A stretch of DNA of 64,000 nucleotides from Rikenellaceae bacterium (GCA_902363575.1 CABJAJ010000001.1:629769-693768), one strand, 5' to 3'. Numbered from the stretch's first letter, positions 41,139 to 51,226 are shown. Numbers and translations are program-made. The notes: generated by a model from the letters alone, not told the origin.

Positions 41139-44100
41139 AAAACGACGACGGCGCATTAAGTTTCGGCACGGCGATAGATATGTCCGGCTTCGATGCCGGC
41201 ATCGAGCAGATCGAGGGGAAAGTCGCTGGATTGACCTCCAATGTTGAAGTTGAGACTTCCAAAATCTCTCAACTGCTCGCCAACGTCCCGACCTTGAATA
41301 TCGAAGTCGTCACAAATGCGTCGCAATCCCTTTCCACCATCGACACCGCATACGCCGAACTCGACCGAGTGATTGACACCAACCGCTCGTCCGTATTGGC
41401 GTTGGAGGAGCAATATCGGCAGCTCGGCTCCGAAATCTCGAATCTCGGACGGCAGGCCGCAACTCCCGCTATTCAGGCCGAATACGATGCCCTCAAACAG
41501 CAGCAGACGGCGATCAAGGAGAATATAGCGTTACGCAAGAAAATCGTTACCGAGGCCGAGAAAGTCGGCGACGAACTCTATCAGACCGAACAGCGGTTGA
41601 AGAAAGAGGCCGCGGCCGCCGAAAAGAGTGCCAACAGCCAAGTATCGCTCCGCACCCGATTGAGGCAATTACGGGAAGAACTCGTAATGATGGAGGCATC
41701 GGGACAGCGCGGCACGGCACAGTATCGCGCCTTGCAGGAAGAGGCGGGAAAACTCACCGACGCATGGGCCGACGCCACGGCGCAGGCAACGATCCTCGCC
41801 CATGACCAGCGCGGTATGCAGGGTCTTATTTCGGGACTTTCAGGTGTCGCAGGGGCTTTCTCCGTAGCACAGGGCACGATGTCGCTTTTCGCGGGCGAGA
41901 ATGAGGATTTGCAAAAGATCATGGTCAAGGTGCAATCCCTCATGGCTATTACCATCGGATTGCAGCAGATACAGCAAACCCTCAATAAAGATTCGGCATT
42001 CACCCTCGTTACCTTGAATGGTCTCAAAGAGTGGTGGAACAAGCTCACGGGACAGAGTGCCGTCGAGCAGGCCGCCGAAACTGCCGCGACCGAGATCAAT
42101 ACCGCAGCACAGGTAGCCAATGCAACGGCGACGGCCGCCGATACTGCGGCGCAGACGGCCAATAATACAGCTACCGCAGGAGGGACGGCCGCACAAGTGG
42201 CGAATACCGCATCGACAACGGCACAGACTGCCGCGACGACCGCCGGAACCGTCGCTACAAAAGCCATGTCCGTAGCAATGAAAGGTCTGCGGGCCGCGCT
42301 CATTTCTACCGGCATCGGAGCATTGGTCGTTCTTTTGGGGTCGCTCGTGAATTGGCTGATGAAAGCGTTTGAGGCGTCATCGAAAGCCGATAAGAAATTC
42401 GAGGAGCAGCAAGAAATCCTCAAAGCAGGCAACGAAGCCTACATCAAGGCTTCTATGGAGATCGAGAACTACAAAAACAAACTCGAAAGCTTCAAGGGGA
42501 CAAAAGCGCAGGAGAAAGAAGTTGTCAAAGAGCTGAACTCCAAATACGGGGAGGCAATGGGTTACTATAAAACCCTTGCCGAATGGAAAACCGTCTTAAA
42601 GCAAAAGGGCGAGAAGTATTGCGAAATGCTCATGCTCGAAGCACAGGCGCAAGCTCTTTTGACAAAAACGACCGAAGCATATATCAAGCTCCAAGAGGTC
42701 AGAGCAAAGGCCGAAAACGGCGATTTCAACAAGTGGTGGCGTGGAAAGCGCGGAGATAATCGTGCAGCGCAAAAGGCCATAAATGAAGCGCAGGAAGAAT
42801 ACGAAAACTGGAAAAAACAATGGGGAGAGATACAGGAAAAAGCATCTCAGTTCAAAAAAGATAACGACCTCGATTTCCATATCGACCCGTCCAAAGACAA
42901 GTTCGACCCGAAAAAGGCGGCTCTCACGCAAAAGAAATCCATCGAGGAATGGAAGAAAGCGGTCAAGCAGTATATCAAGGATGCGCATAGCGAGATAGCC
43001 GACTATACGATTGAGGCGATGGCAGAGGGACAGTCCAAAGAACTCAATCAGATAGAACTCGATACCGTCCGCAAGCGTAATGCGTGGCGTCAGCAGTTGC
43101 GCCAACTCGCCAAGGTTAGGCAGGATGCCGAGAAGCAATATTACATGTCGCAGAAAGGCGCGACGGAGGTCAAATGGGCCAATTCCAAGCGCGGCAAGAT
43201 GACTATCGACGATTACGTCAAGGAGTTACTCCAAGACCCTAAAATCGCCGAGGAGTTCAATCGCGTATTAACGGCCATCACAGAGCAGGGAGAGCGGGAA
43301 AAGGCCGAAATCCGCAGGAAATACACCGACGCGCTGATTGACGAATACGGCACGGTCGAGCAGAGGATCGAGAAACTCAATCGGGAGTGGGCGAAGAAAC
43401 TATCCACTATGCCGACCGAATACCTGCACAACGCGATTAAGCAGATGAACGCCGAGTTTGCCGCATTGGAATCTGCGGATTTCAAAAAGTCGATCAACTG
43501 GGAGAGCGTATTCGGCGACCTCGGAAAACAGTCGTTATCGACCTTGCAATACAACCTCGACAAGATCAAGGCTTATTTCGCCTCGAACAAGGATTCGATG
43601 GGCGCAACCGAGATCAAGGACTATCAAGAAGCGATTACCAAGATGGAGGAGGAAATCGCCTCTCGAAACCCCTTTGTCGCCCTGCACAAGTCGATCAAGG
43701 ACATAGGCAACGCCAAAACGGAGTTCGTCGCCGCATTGCAGGCATGGCACGACGCGCAGGATGGGATCACGACCGCGCAGCGGGAATACAACGAAGCTCT
43801 CGCCGTCGAGCAGGCCCTCCGCGAGCAGATTGATTTGGGTACTCTCACGGAGGACAGCGATAAGTACCGCGAAGCCGAAGAAAACCTGAAATTGGCGAAA
43901 TTCCGCGTTGCCGAAGCGACGGAGCGCAACTCGCAGGCTGAACAGCGGGCATTATCCGCACGTAATAATATCACCGTTTCCTACAAGAATTTCACAACGC
44001 AACTGCGGGCTGTCGGAGGCGTGATTTCCGGGATCGGCGGCCAAGCGCAGAACCTCGCGGCGATATTCTCCGATGATGTCGCAAATGGTATCGGCAAGGC

Positions 44101-45469
44101 CCTCGATACTATTGACGCGGTATTGGATGCCGCATCGACTGTCATGGATGCCATCGGAGATGTCGGCAAAGGCGTCGCCGAGGGCGTAGAAGCTACCGTT
44201 GATGCAACGGCACAGGGTGCAACGGCCGCAGCAGCAGCCGGAGCCGCCTCTATATCAACCATCGAGAAAGCATCGGTTATCCTCGCCGTTATTTCGGCGG
44301 CTTTGCAGGTCGCTACGGCCATCGCCAACCTCTTCAACGATGACGATTCCAAGCAGAAAGAAATCGAGAACCTGCAACGCCGCATCGACCAACTGCAATG
44401 GGAACTCGACAATGCCGATACCGTCCGCTTGCAGAATAATGTCGGGGATGCCGTGCAGAAATTGAGGGACATCTACGCCGAAACCACGCAGGAGGTATTG
44501 CGTCTGCATCTCACATCACAGCAGTACGGCAACTCATGGACACGGATGATCGCCCGGATGCGCTACGATAGCGAGGTATATGAGAAATCCATCGAGAAGA
44601 TTGCCGATGCGTATGCAAAGGTAGCCTATACCGCCGATAAAGCCCTCGGAGGGAAGAGATACGACGAAAGCCGCAAGCAGCTCGAAAACCTTGCAGAGCA
44701 GCAGATACTCATTCAGAAACAGATCAATGAGGAGCAAAGCAAGAAAAAGACCGATCACGGCAAGATCGAGGAGTGGCAGCGACAGATTCAGGAGATCGCC
44801 CAAGAGATGGCATCCATCATCAACGAGATGCTGGAAGACATCATCGGCTATACCGCCGCCGACCTTGCCTCGGAACTCGGAGATGCTTTCTTCGAAGCGG
44901 CCAAGCAGGGAGAGGATGCGATGGAGGCATGGCGCAAAAAGGTCAATGATATTGTCGCCGATGTTCTGCAAAGGATGCTCGTACAGAAGTATTTGGAAGA
45001 GCGTATCGGAGGCATTTTCGACAGATACAAAAAAGAATGGTTCGGCAATGACGGCTCGTTCAAAGGCATCGACGCCGTGATCGGTTCGATGAATGGATTT
45101 GCCGGAGAACTCAATCAGGTCGGAGAAGAGTTCAACGCGATCTATCAAGGTCTGTCCGATAGCCTTAAAAATTATTTCACGGGAGATGCCGAGCGCGAGG
45201 GAATGAGCAAGGGGATCGCCACCGCGTCGCAGGATAGCGTCGATGAGAACAACGCCCGCCTGACGACCATTCAGGGGCATACCTATACCCTCGTACAAGG
45301 CATGAATGACCTGAATCGCACGAGCAATGCCGTCCTCGACAAACTGACGGGCATTGAGAAGAATACCTCCGAGGCCAACGACAAGCTCGATAGGGTCGAT
45401 AAGAATATCAAGGACATCAAAAACACGGTTGATGATATTGACCGGAAAGGATTAAAACTCCGCAGCTAA
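41135..45469 (+). CDS. Tape measure protein
   Basis: 1444 aa, the longest gene. Coiled coils in the first 180 residues, an Ala/Thr-rich repeat stretch (about 310-375), hydrophobic segments (LISTGIGALVVLLGSLVNWL near 390; VILAVISAALQVATAIANLF near 1048), further coiled coils, and a helical C-terminus (DRVDKNIKDIKNTVDDIDRK). At about 1.5 angstrom per residue it implies a tail of about 200 nm (rough rule). Sets tail length. Confidence 0.92.
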   Translation: MKNDDGALSFGTAIDMSGFDAGIEQIEGKVAGLTSNVEVETSKISQLLANVPTLNIEVVTNASQSLSTIDTAYAELDRVIDTNRSSVLALEEQYRQLGSEISNLGRQAATPAIQAEYDALKQQQTAIKENIALRKKIVTEAEKVGDELYQTEQRLKKEAAAAEKSANSQVSLRTRLRQLREELVMMEASGQRGTAQYRALQEEAGKLTDAWADATAQATILAHDQRGMQGLISGLSGVAGAFSVAQGTMSLFAGENEDLQKIMVKVQSLMAITIGLQQIQQTLNKDSAFTLVTLNGLKEWWNKLTGQSAVEQAAETAATEINTAAQVANATATAADTAAQTANNTATAGGTAAQVANTASTTAQTAATTAGTVATKAMSVAMKGLRAALISTGIGALVVLLGSLVNWLMKAFEASSKADKKFEEQQEILKAGNEAYIKASMEIENYKNKLESFKGTKAQEKEVVKELNSKYGEAMGYYKTLAEWKTVLKQKGEKYCEMLMLEAQAQALLTKTTEAYIKLQEVRAKAENGDFNKWWRGKRGDNRAAQKAINEAQEEYENWKKQWGEIQEKASQFKKDNDLDFHIDPSKDKFDPKKAALTQKKSIEEWKKAVKQYIKDAHSEIADYTIEAMAEGQSKELNQIELDTVRKRNAWRQQLRQLAKVRQDAEKQYYMSQKGATEVKWANSKRGKMTIDDYVKELLQDPKIAEEFNRVLTAITEQGEREKAEIRRKYTDALIDEYGTVEQRIEKLNREWAKKLSTMPTEYLHNAIKQMNAEFAALESADFKKSINWESVFGDLGKQSLSTLQYNLDKIKAYFASNKDSMGATEIKDYQEAITKMEEEIASRNPFVALHKSIKDIGNAKTEFVAALQAWHDAQDGITTAQREYNEALAVEQALREQIDLGTLTEDSDKYREAEENLKLAKFRVAEATERNSQAEQRALSARNNITVSYKNFTTQLRAVGGVISGIGGQAQNLAAIFSDDVANGIGKALDTIDAVLDAASTVMDAIGDVGKGVAEGVEATVDATAQGATAAAAAGAASISTIEKASVILAVISAALQVATAIANLFNDDDSKQKEIENLQRRIDQLQWELDNADTVRLQNNVGDAVQKLRDIYAETTQEVLRLHLTSQQYGNSWTRMIARMRYDSEVYEKSIEKIADAYAKVAYTADKALGGKRYDESRKQLENLAEQQILIQKQINEEQSKKKTDHGKIEEWQRQIQEIAQEMASIINEMLEDIIGYTAADLASELGDAFFEAAKQGEDAMEAWRKKVNDIVADVLQRMLVQKYLEERIGGIFDRYKKEWFGNDGSFKGIDAVIGSMNGFAGELNQVGEEFNAIYQGLSDSLKNYFTGDAEREGMSKGIATASQDSVDENNARLTTIQGHTYTLVQGMNDLNRTSNAVLDKLTGIEKNTSEANDKLDRVDKNIKDIKNTVDDIDRKGLKLRS

Positions 45470-45958
45470 ATGAAAGAACTCATCAGACGAATACAGAGGG
45501 AATGGAGGGCGGCCAAAGATGCCGCCCAAGCCCAATGCGCCGATAGCGGGCAGTATGAAATGGCCGCAAAACTCGAAGCCTGCGACATGTTCAAAGGCGA
45601 CGAGACATTGGAAGAGTTGATCGGGCTGATGTTCTCCCCGCGAGGGGTCGAATTTATGACGGCCTACAACTTCCCCAACATCGCCACATTCAGACGATTC
45701 AAGAAGTACCACCCGGAGCGATACGGGGTATATATCGACAGTGGCGAAATCTCGCTTTTGGAGGCTCGGAAAGTCTTTTTGATAGGAGATACCACCGCCG
45801 AGCTGAAATACCGCGAAACCGCCGGAAATCGGCTATTCCTAATGTGCGGAGCAAAAGCCTCCGTCGCGGCATCGGGATATGCGGTCGTCAAGGTCGAAAA
45901 GGATAAGGATTCCGAGGTGAGTTACATCGTTCAGGACAACGCGAAAATCCTATGGTAG
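45470..45958 (+). CDS. Tail-associated protein of unknown function
   Basis: 162 aa, starts directly at the tape-measure stop. LIGLMFSPRGVEFMTAYNFPN and YHPERYGVYIDSGEISL. Position between tape measure and distal tail protein suggests a tail-tip role. No family recognised. Confidence 0.6.
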   Translation: MKELIRRIQREWRAAKDAAQAQCADSGQYEMAAKLEACDMFKGDETLEELIGLMFSPRGVEFMTAYNFPNIATFRRFKKYHPERYGVYIDSGEISLLEARKVFLIGDTTAELKYRETAGNRLFLMCGAKASVAASGYAVVKVEKDKDSEVSYIVQDNAKILW

Positions 45959-46926
45959 GCAAGCTGTTCATAGACGGACTGGATGCGTTCAGCGAATACG
46001 GCATCTTCGTAGAGCAGTACGGGTACAAGGCACTCGTACAGATGCCGTCATTCAAAAAACTGAATAGCACCGAATGGCCCGAATATGACGGCGAGGAAAC
46101 AGATCTCTCTAATCCGATCCTCGACAGCAAGACATTCTCGATACCGTTTTGCATCACCGATATTTTGAGCGCGAGCGATCTGTTCGAGGTGCTTTCCGAT
46201 GGGGCATATCATATCTTCGACTTCGCCGAACTCGGCAAGTCCTACAAACTGCGGCTTCTGACCAATCCCGCATTGTCCGCCAAAATCCAGCTCGGAAAAA
46301 TCACGCTGAATTTCGCCGATGACTTTCCGCCCGTCTATCCGACCGATGAGACGGACATCGAGAGCCTGAACGAGTACAATACGCTGCTGAATCAAGCTCC
46401 CTATGCAACAGCCCCGACGGGCTTCAAGCAAAACGGCTACGAGATGGATGATGTCGATTTTTCCCGCTTCGGGGTCTATGTCCTCGACGGCACGGATCGG
46501 AATATTCAGAAAGCCCCGAATGTCCGCGAGAATCTGAAAATTGATGTAACCAATCGGCCCGGAGTGGACTATGACGGAGAATCGGTTTTCTACAAGGCGA
46601 AAGACGTTGCGATGAAGCTCTTTATCTATGCCGATAGCATCGCTCAATTTTGGGAACGCTGGTATGCGCTTTTCACCGCCCTGCTGAAACCCGAATTACG
46701 CAAATTATACAACGACAACACTTTGGAGGAGTATAATTGCTACTACAAGAGCAATGCGGTAACGCGGTTCGATATTCGCCGCAACGGGCGGGTGTGGTGC
46801 GAGTTCACCGTAACCCTGACCTTTCCCGATTCGCGGCCCGACGGTAATTACTGCGTATTGGCGACCGAGGATAAGGAGGTAGTGATAACCGAGCCGGAAG
46901 AGGGCCTCATTGTATTTAGAATTTAA
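45952..46926 (+). CDS. Distal tail (Dit)-like protein
   Basis: 324 aa, beta-rich. KLFIDGLDAFSEYGIFVEQY, SIPFCITDILSASDLFEVLS, and a late FDIRRNGRVWCEFTVTLTFPD stretch. It follows tape measure in the usual order and overlaps the preceding gene by 7 bases. Forms the tail hub to which adhesion proteins attach. Confidence 0.7.
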   Translation: MVGKLFIDGLDAFSEYGIFVEQYGYKALVQMPSFKKLNSTEWPEYDGEETDLSNPILDSKTFSIPFCITDILSASDLFEVLSDGAYHIFDFAELGKSYKLRLLTNPALSAKIQLGKITLNFADDFPPVYPTDETDIESLNEYNTLLNQAPYATAPTGFKQNGYEMDDVDFSRFGVYVLDGTDRNIQKAPNVRENLKIDVTNRPGVDYDGESVFYKAKDVAMKLFIYADSIAQFWERWYALFTALLKPELRKLYNDNTLEEYNCYYKSNAVTRFDIRRNGRVWCEFTVTLTFPDSRPDGNYCVLATEDKEVVITEPEEGLIVFRI

Positions 46927-46938
46927 CTCTACAAGGAT

Positions 46939-47601
46939 ATGATAAAGAAGAAAATATCGGAACTCCCCGAATGCACCTCATTCAAAGGGCTGTGGACTAT
47001 CGGTGTCGATATATTCAACAAGAGCGTCAAGGTGTCGCTCGAATATATCCAGTCGGTCGTCGAGGGGATGAAAGCGGCGACAAAAGATGCCACCGATGTC
47101 ACCGATGCAGCATCGAAGAGTGCCCAATCGGCCATCAATGCCGCGCAAAAAGCACAAGAAGCTACGACCGCCGCCAATACCGCAACCACGAACGCCAGCA
47201 ATGCCACCGCCGCCGCGATTGAGGCGAAAGAGGATTGCGAGGAGGTGATCGCCGCCGCTGCGGAATTGGAACCGCTGAATCTTGTGCCGACTGCAATGAC
47301 GGTAGAATACCCCTCGCGCCTGCTGGTCGGCAATATGGCGGAGAATTTCATCCGCGCCACACTCACTCCGGCCAGCGTCAAGCCGAATGTATTGTTCCTC
47401 GGCGACGATAAGGCCGTATCGGTAACTCCCGACGGACGCATTACGATCCTTGCCGCCGGAACCAGCATCATCCATGTCATCCCGACCTGCAACGTAGCCC
47501 TCTACAAGACGATTCAGATCAAGGTCTCGAAGCCTACGGTCAGGTTGGTAACACTCTCGTCGATCCGCCTCACGGCAAACGGTAATTTCAGGTTCAATTA
47601 A
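46939..47601 (+). CDS. Tail protein with coiled coil and Ig-like (Big_2) domain
   Basis: 220 aa. An Ala/Thr-rich coiled coil (about 40-105) is followed by a BIG_2-type Ig fold (AMTVEYPSRLLVGNMAENFI, VSVTPDGRITILAAGTSIIHVI). Probably displayed on the virion and binding cell-surface glycans or host mucus; inference from the fold. Confidence 0.7.
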   Translation: MIKKKISELPECTSFKGLWTIGVDIFNKSVKVSLEYIQSVVEGMKAATKDATDVTDAASKSAQSAINAAQKAQEATTAANTATTNASNATAAAIEAKEDCEEVIAAAAELEPLNLVPTAMTVEYPSRLLVGNMAENFIRATLTPASVKPNVLFLGDDKAVSVTPDGRITILAAGTSIIHVIPTCNVALYKTIQIKVSKPTVRLVTLSSIRLTANGNFRFN

Positions 47602-47616
47602 AAACAACATCAAGCT

Positions 47617-47934
47617 ATGGCAAGACAAGGTTACATCAGCGAATTTATGAATGGCGGGCGCATCCTCTCGCATGGCAAGATCGAGAACCTCGCAGACGGT
47701 TTCAGCCTGCCGAATGACGCGCTGTTCTCGATCTACATCAGGCCCAAATACAGCAGCTCCACCGTGGACGCCGTATTGAGCGTGAAATGCTATCAGGACG
47801 ACGAATTTTCCGACGCTCCGGTAGTGCTCAACGATTGGTCGCCGATGGCGATCAAGGCCATCGCACCGAATGCGGATTTTCTCAACACTCACGACCTCTA
47901 TTGGGGAGCTGGGACTTACGTCGAAAAGGTATGA
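47617..47934 (+). CDS. Hypothetical tail-module protein
   Basis: 105 aa, beta-rich (STVDAVLSVKCYQDDEF, APVVLNDWSPMAIKAIAPN). Common small protein next to Bacteroidetes phage adhesins. Function unknown. Confidence 0.6.
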   Translation: MARQGYISEFMNGGRILSHGKIENLADGFSLPNDALFSIYIRPKYSSSTVDAVLSVKCYQDDEFSDAPVVLNDWSPMAIKAIAPNADFLNTHDLYWGAGTYVEKV

Positions 47935-48083
47935 TCGTCTCGGTTTTCATCTCCCTATCGCGGCGGCTGCGCCAATGGGCGACATCCCGTAGGCAAAAGA
48001 AAATGCGGCTGAATACCGCATCGTCGGTGATGTTCATCGCATCGAAAGGAAAAACGGTTTTCAAATTCTTAAACGACAAATAG
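47931..48083 (+). CDS. Small basic protein
   Basis: 50 aa, ATGA overlap with the previous gene and 2 bases before the DGR target. N-terminus hydrophobic (MIVSVFISLSRR), rest basic. Weak but well placed. Confidence 0.5.
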   Translation: MIVSVFISLSRRLRQWATSRRQKKMRLNTASSVMFIASKGKTVFKFLNDK

Positions 48084-48085
48084 CT

Positions 48086-49513
48086 ATGACAGCAGAACAA
48101 GAAGCAATCCTCGAACAGATTATCGAGGCTTTTCAGAATGGCAAGCGATTGAGCGACTTGCCCGATGTATCGGGAACCAACCCGTTCAACCTCATTTGCG
48201 AGGTATTGGAGGACGGCGAGAGCAAAAAGGCCGCGCTCGCAACGCTCCTGCCTTACATGGAGGAGGAATGCAGCTACGGCATCGAGTTCGACACCGCTGT
48301 ATCCTCGCCTGCCTGCACCCGTATCGGCAATCTCTCCCTGCACAAGAGCCTGCCGATCCACAACCGGATGAAAGGCTGCCTGCTCAACGACGACGGCGAG
48401 GTCGTGGAATATCTCAATCCGGCAAATTGGACGGGACAGACGCGCGACGGCTCGCGGGGTCAGGTCATGGTCGAACTTCCCATGCACTACCGCAAATTCG
48501 AGACTGACGGCACGAAGCGGCGGGTACGCATCAGCGAGTACCCTCTCCCCGGCTATCGTCTCGTCCCAGGGAATAGATACGTTTCGGCGTATCAGGCTAC
48601 CATACAGCGCAGCACGACGACCCTCTGCTCGGTCGTGAATATGGATGCCGACTACCGAGGCGGCAACAACAATACGGCGTATGACGGAACCTATCGCACG
48701 TTCCTCGGACGCCCGGCGACGGGTATCTCCCGTACCAATTTCCGCAATTACGCCCGCAAACGCAAGTCCGGTTCGACGGAATGGAACTGCATGACCTACG
48801 ACATCCAAAAAGAACTGTATTGGCTCTTCGTCATCGAATATGCCACGCTCAACTCGCAGGCGACGTTCAATGCGGAAAAGGACAGCAACGGCTATGCACA
48901 AGGCGGCCTCGGAGCAGGTGTAACGAACATGTCCGATTGGAGCGGATTCAACGGCTATTATCCGTTCGTGCCGTGCGGCCATACCGACGAACTCGGAAAC
49001 GGCACGGGCGAGGTAGCATACCCCGTCATCAATGAGGACGGATCGACCCGATGCACGGTCATGGTTCCGCGCTATCGGGGTGTCGAGAATCCTTTCGGTC
49101 ATGTTTGGCAATGGACGGACGGCATCAACATCCGGATCAGCCCGACCGAGGAGAATGGCGGCGACGGGTTGAGCAAGGTATTCGTCTGCACCGATCCGGC
49201 CAAATTCTCGGATAGCGGTTACGACGGCTACGCCCATGTAGGCAACGAGGCCCGCGCAGAGGGATATGTCAAAGAGGTGATTTTCGGCGAGGGAGGAGAG
49301 ATCATGCCCTCCGTCGTAGGAGGCGGTTCTTCGACCTATTTCTGCGACTACCACTATACCAACATCCCGACGGCCGAAGCATTGCGCGGTGTCCTGTTCG
49401 GCGGTACTGCGCATGCCGGCTCGGCGGCCGGTTTTGCGTCTGCGAGTTCGAGTCGCGCGCCCTCGAGTACGGCTGCGTATTTCGGGTCTCGCCTTTGCTT
49501 TATCCCCGCATAA
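48086..49513 (+). CDS. DGR-diversified tail adhesin (FGE/C-type-lectin-like)
   Basis: 475 aa. Residues about 85-475 have the formylglycine-generating-enzyme/C-type-lectin build typical of DGR receptor-binding proteins (NPFGHVWQWTDGINIRI, EGGEIMPSVVGGGSSTYFCD). Residues 434-469 are encoded by variable repeat 1, ending at GSRLCFIPA six residues before the stop. The surface loop can thus be rewritten by the RT downstream. It sits in the tail-tip module, so a host-receptor role is likely. Confidence 0.9.
   Translation: MTAEQEAILEQIIEAFQNGKRLSDLPDVSGTNPFNLICEVLEDGESKKAALATLLPYMEEECSYGIEFDTAVSSPACTRIGNLSLHKSLPIHNRMKGCLLNDDGEVVEYLNPANWTGQTRDGSRGQVMVELPMHYRKFETDGTKRRVRISEYPLPGYRLVPGNRYVSAYQATIQRSTTTLCSVVNMDADYRGGNNNTAYDGTYRTFLGRPATGISRTNFRNYARKRKSGSTEWNCMTYDIQKELYWLFVIEYATLNSQATFNAEKDSNGYAQGGLGAGVTNMSDWSGFNGYYPFVPCGHTDELGNGTGEVAYPVINEDGSTRCTVMVPRYRGVENPFGHVWQWTDGINIRISPTEENGGDGLSKVFVCTDPAKFSDSGYDGYAHVGNEARAEGYVKEVIFGEGGEIMPSVVGGGSSTYFCDYHYTNIPTAEALRGVLFGGTAHAGSAAGFASASSSRAPSSTAAYFGSRLCFIPA
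49386..49493 (+). repeat. DGR variable repeat 1
   Basis: Aligned without gaps to template 49934-50041. 20 of 27 template A positions differ, with one T-to-G change at a non-A position. Non-A positions are otherwise conserved. Confidence 0.93.
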
Positions 49514-49563
49514 CGGATAACGCCACAGAAAACACGCTCGGCCAATAATTAAACGATACGACA

Positions 49564-49911
49564 ATGGAGAATAACCATAATCCGATGGAAGATGACGGTT
49601 CGCTGGATTTCCTGAAAATCCCCGCCGACGAAACCAACAAGCATTTTAACTGCCCCGAAACGACGCAGCAGAAGTTGATAAACCTCACCTTTTGGGTCTG
49701 CGACTACATCGAGGGAGTGAAAACGAAGTTCGGAGAGAATCGGACGCTCGTCAAGATCAAGATGAATCGGGACGATCACGACCGCGATGCACGCAAGTTC
49801 TTCACCAATTCGCGGGAAATCAAATATGTCCTCGCCAAGATTCGGGAAATGGACAAATTCCCGCGACGGGTAACGATGCGGGCATCGGGAACGCGGTACT
49901 ATTTGGAGTAA
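49564..49911 (+). CDS. Small protein between DGR target and template (accessory candidate)
   Basis: 115 aa. NLTFWVCDYIEGVKTKFGEN and REMDKFPRRVTMRASGTRYY; basic C-terminal half. It lies where an accessory variability determinant (Avd) often sits, but it lacks the four-helix Avd pattern that I know. Either a tail-module protein or a divergent DGR accessory factor. Confidence 0.55.
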   Translation: MENNHNPMEDDGSLDFLKIPADETNKHFNCPETTQQKLINLTFWVCDYIEGVKTKFGENRTLVKIKMNRDDHDRDARKFFTNSREIKYVLAKIREMDKFPRRVTMRASGTRYYLE

Positions 49912-49933
49912 TGTATAAAGGTTGGTTGCTCTT

Positions 49934-50041
49934 GCGGTGTCCTGTTCAGCGGTAATGCGAATAACAGCTCGAATGCCGGTTTTGCGTATGCGAATTCGAA
50001 TAACACGCCCTCGAATACGAATGCGAATATCAGGTCTCGCC
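49934..50041 (+). repeat. DGR template repeat
   Basis: 108 bases rich in AAC/AAT-type codons (for example AATAACAGC, TCGAATAACACG). It lies 148 bases upstream of the RT ATG. Both variable repeats differ from it almost only at adenines. An open frame through it to the RT (from 49922) is not taken as coding. Confidence 0.92.
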
Positions 50042-50188
50042 AATGATTTTCAGAAAGGTAAAAACATAAATTTTGAGAGCAACGACCCTGCCTCTCGGCA
50101 AAAAATATCACCTCAAAAAGGAGTTAGTAGGCGGTTTCGGGCATCCCGAACTGCCGAACGCCCCGAATATGAAAAGCAAAGCGTCGAA

Positions 50189-51226
50189 ATGAAGCGTATA
50201 GGAAACTTATACGAAAAGATCATATCGCTGGATAACCTCCGCCTCGCCGATGAAAAGGCAAGGCGCGGGAAACTCCGCTCGTATGGCGTCTTGCTTCACG
50301 ACAAAAACCGTGAAGCGAATATCCTTGCCCTGCATGAAACGCTGAAAAATCATACATTCAAGAACTCCGAATACAGCACGTTCACGATCTATGAGCCGAA
50401 AGAGAGGATCATATTTCGATTGCCGTATTACCCCGACCGCATTCTGCACCATGCAATCATGAATATCCTCGAACCGATATGGGTTTCGGTCTTCACAAAA
50501 GACACATATAGCTGCATCAAGGGCCGCGGGATTCACGGAGCGATGCGGAATGTCAAGCGGGCCATCAAAGACCGGGAAAACGCCCGATATTGCCTCAAAA
50601 TCGACATCCGGAAGTTCTACCCGTCGATAGACCACGACGTATTGAAAACCATCATCCGCCGCAAAATCAAATGCAAGGATACGCTCGCCCTGCTCGATAC
50701 GATCATCGACAGCACCGACGGCGTGCCTATCGGCAACTATTTGAGCCAATACTTCGCAAACCTGATGCTCGCCTACTTCGATCATTGGATCAAGGAGGAG
50801 AAGCGGGTGCGATACTATTTCCGATATGCCGACGACATGGTATTTCTCGCCTCCACGAAAGAGGAGCTGCACATCCTGCTGTCCGACATCAAGAAGTATC
50901 TCGCAGCCTTGAAATTGACGTTGAAAGGCAATGAGCAGATATTTCCGATTGCCGAGAACCGGGCGGACAAGCACGGGCGCGGCCTCGATTTCGTCGGGTT
51001 CGTATTCTACCACAACCAAACGCTCATGCGCAAATCCATCAAGCAGAATTTCTGCCGCATGGCCGCGCGTCTGAATAAGAAACTCAATATCAGCGCGAGA
51101 GACTACAAACAGAAGCTATGCAGTTGGTACGGATGGGCGAAAGTCTCCAATTCAAAACATTTGTTAAAAACCATCATTAAATCGCAATTCTATGACACGT
51201 TCGTATTACGATGCAAGGCCGTCTAA
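50189..51226 (+). CDS. DGR reverse transcriptase
   Basis: 345 aa. RT motifs: KIDIRKFYPSIDHDVL, IGNYLSQYFANLML (the I-G-x-x-x-S-Q form specific to DGR RTs), YFRYADDMVFLAS (catalytic YADD), GLDFVGFVF. Makes mutagenic cDNA from the template repeat. ATG 50189 chosen: it yields the normal start (RIGNLYEKIISLDNLRLADE). It overlaps the next gene by 35 bases. Confidence 0.95.
   Translation: MKRIGNLYEKIISLDNLRLADEKARRGKLRSYGVLLHDKNREANILALHETLKNHTFKNSEYSTFTIYEPKERIIFRLPYYPDRILHHAIMNILEPIWVSVFTKDTYSCIKGRGIHGAMRNVKRAIKDRENARYCLKIDIRKFYPSIDHDVLKTIIRRKIKCKDTLALLDTIIDSTDGVPIGNYLSQYFANLMLAYFDHWIKEEKRVRYYFRYADDMVFLASTKEELHILLSDIKKYLAALKLTLKGNEQIFPIAENRADKHGRGLDFVGFVFYHNQTLMRKSIKQNFCRMAARLNKKLNISARDYKQKLCSWYGWAKVSNSKHLLKTIIKSQFYDTFVLRCKAV

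Noticed and set aside
41581..42432. 283-aa minus-strand frame inside the tape-measure gene
   Set aside because: Ala/Val/Cys-rich mirror of the tape-measure repeat region.
47882..49564. 560-aa open frame on the minus strand opposite the DGR target
   Set aside because: Long antisense frames are common here because of GC-rich codon use; the plus-strand gene has clear homology-type features and the antisense protein has none.
49922..50188. N-terminal extension of the reverse transcriptase through the template repeat
   Set aside because: The template is non-coding in known DGRs, and the RT domain starts normally at ATG 50189.
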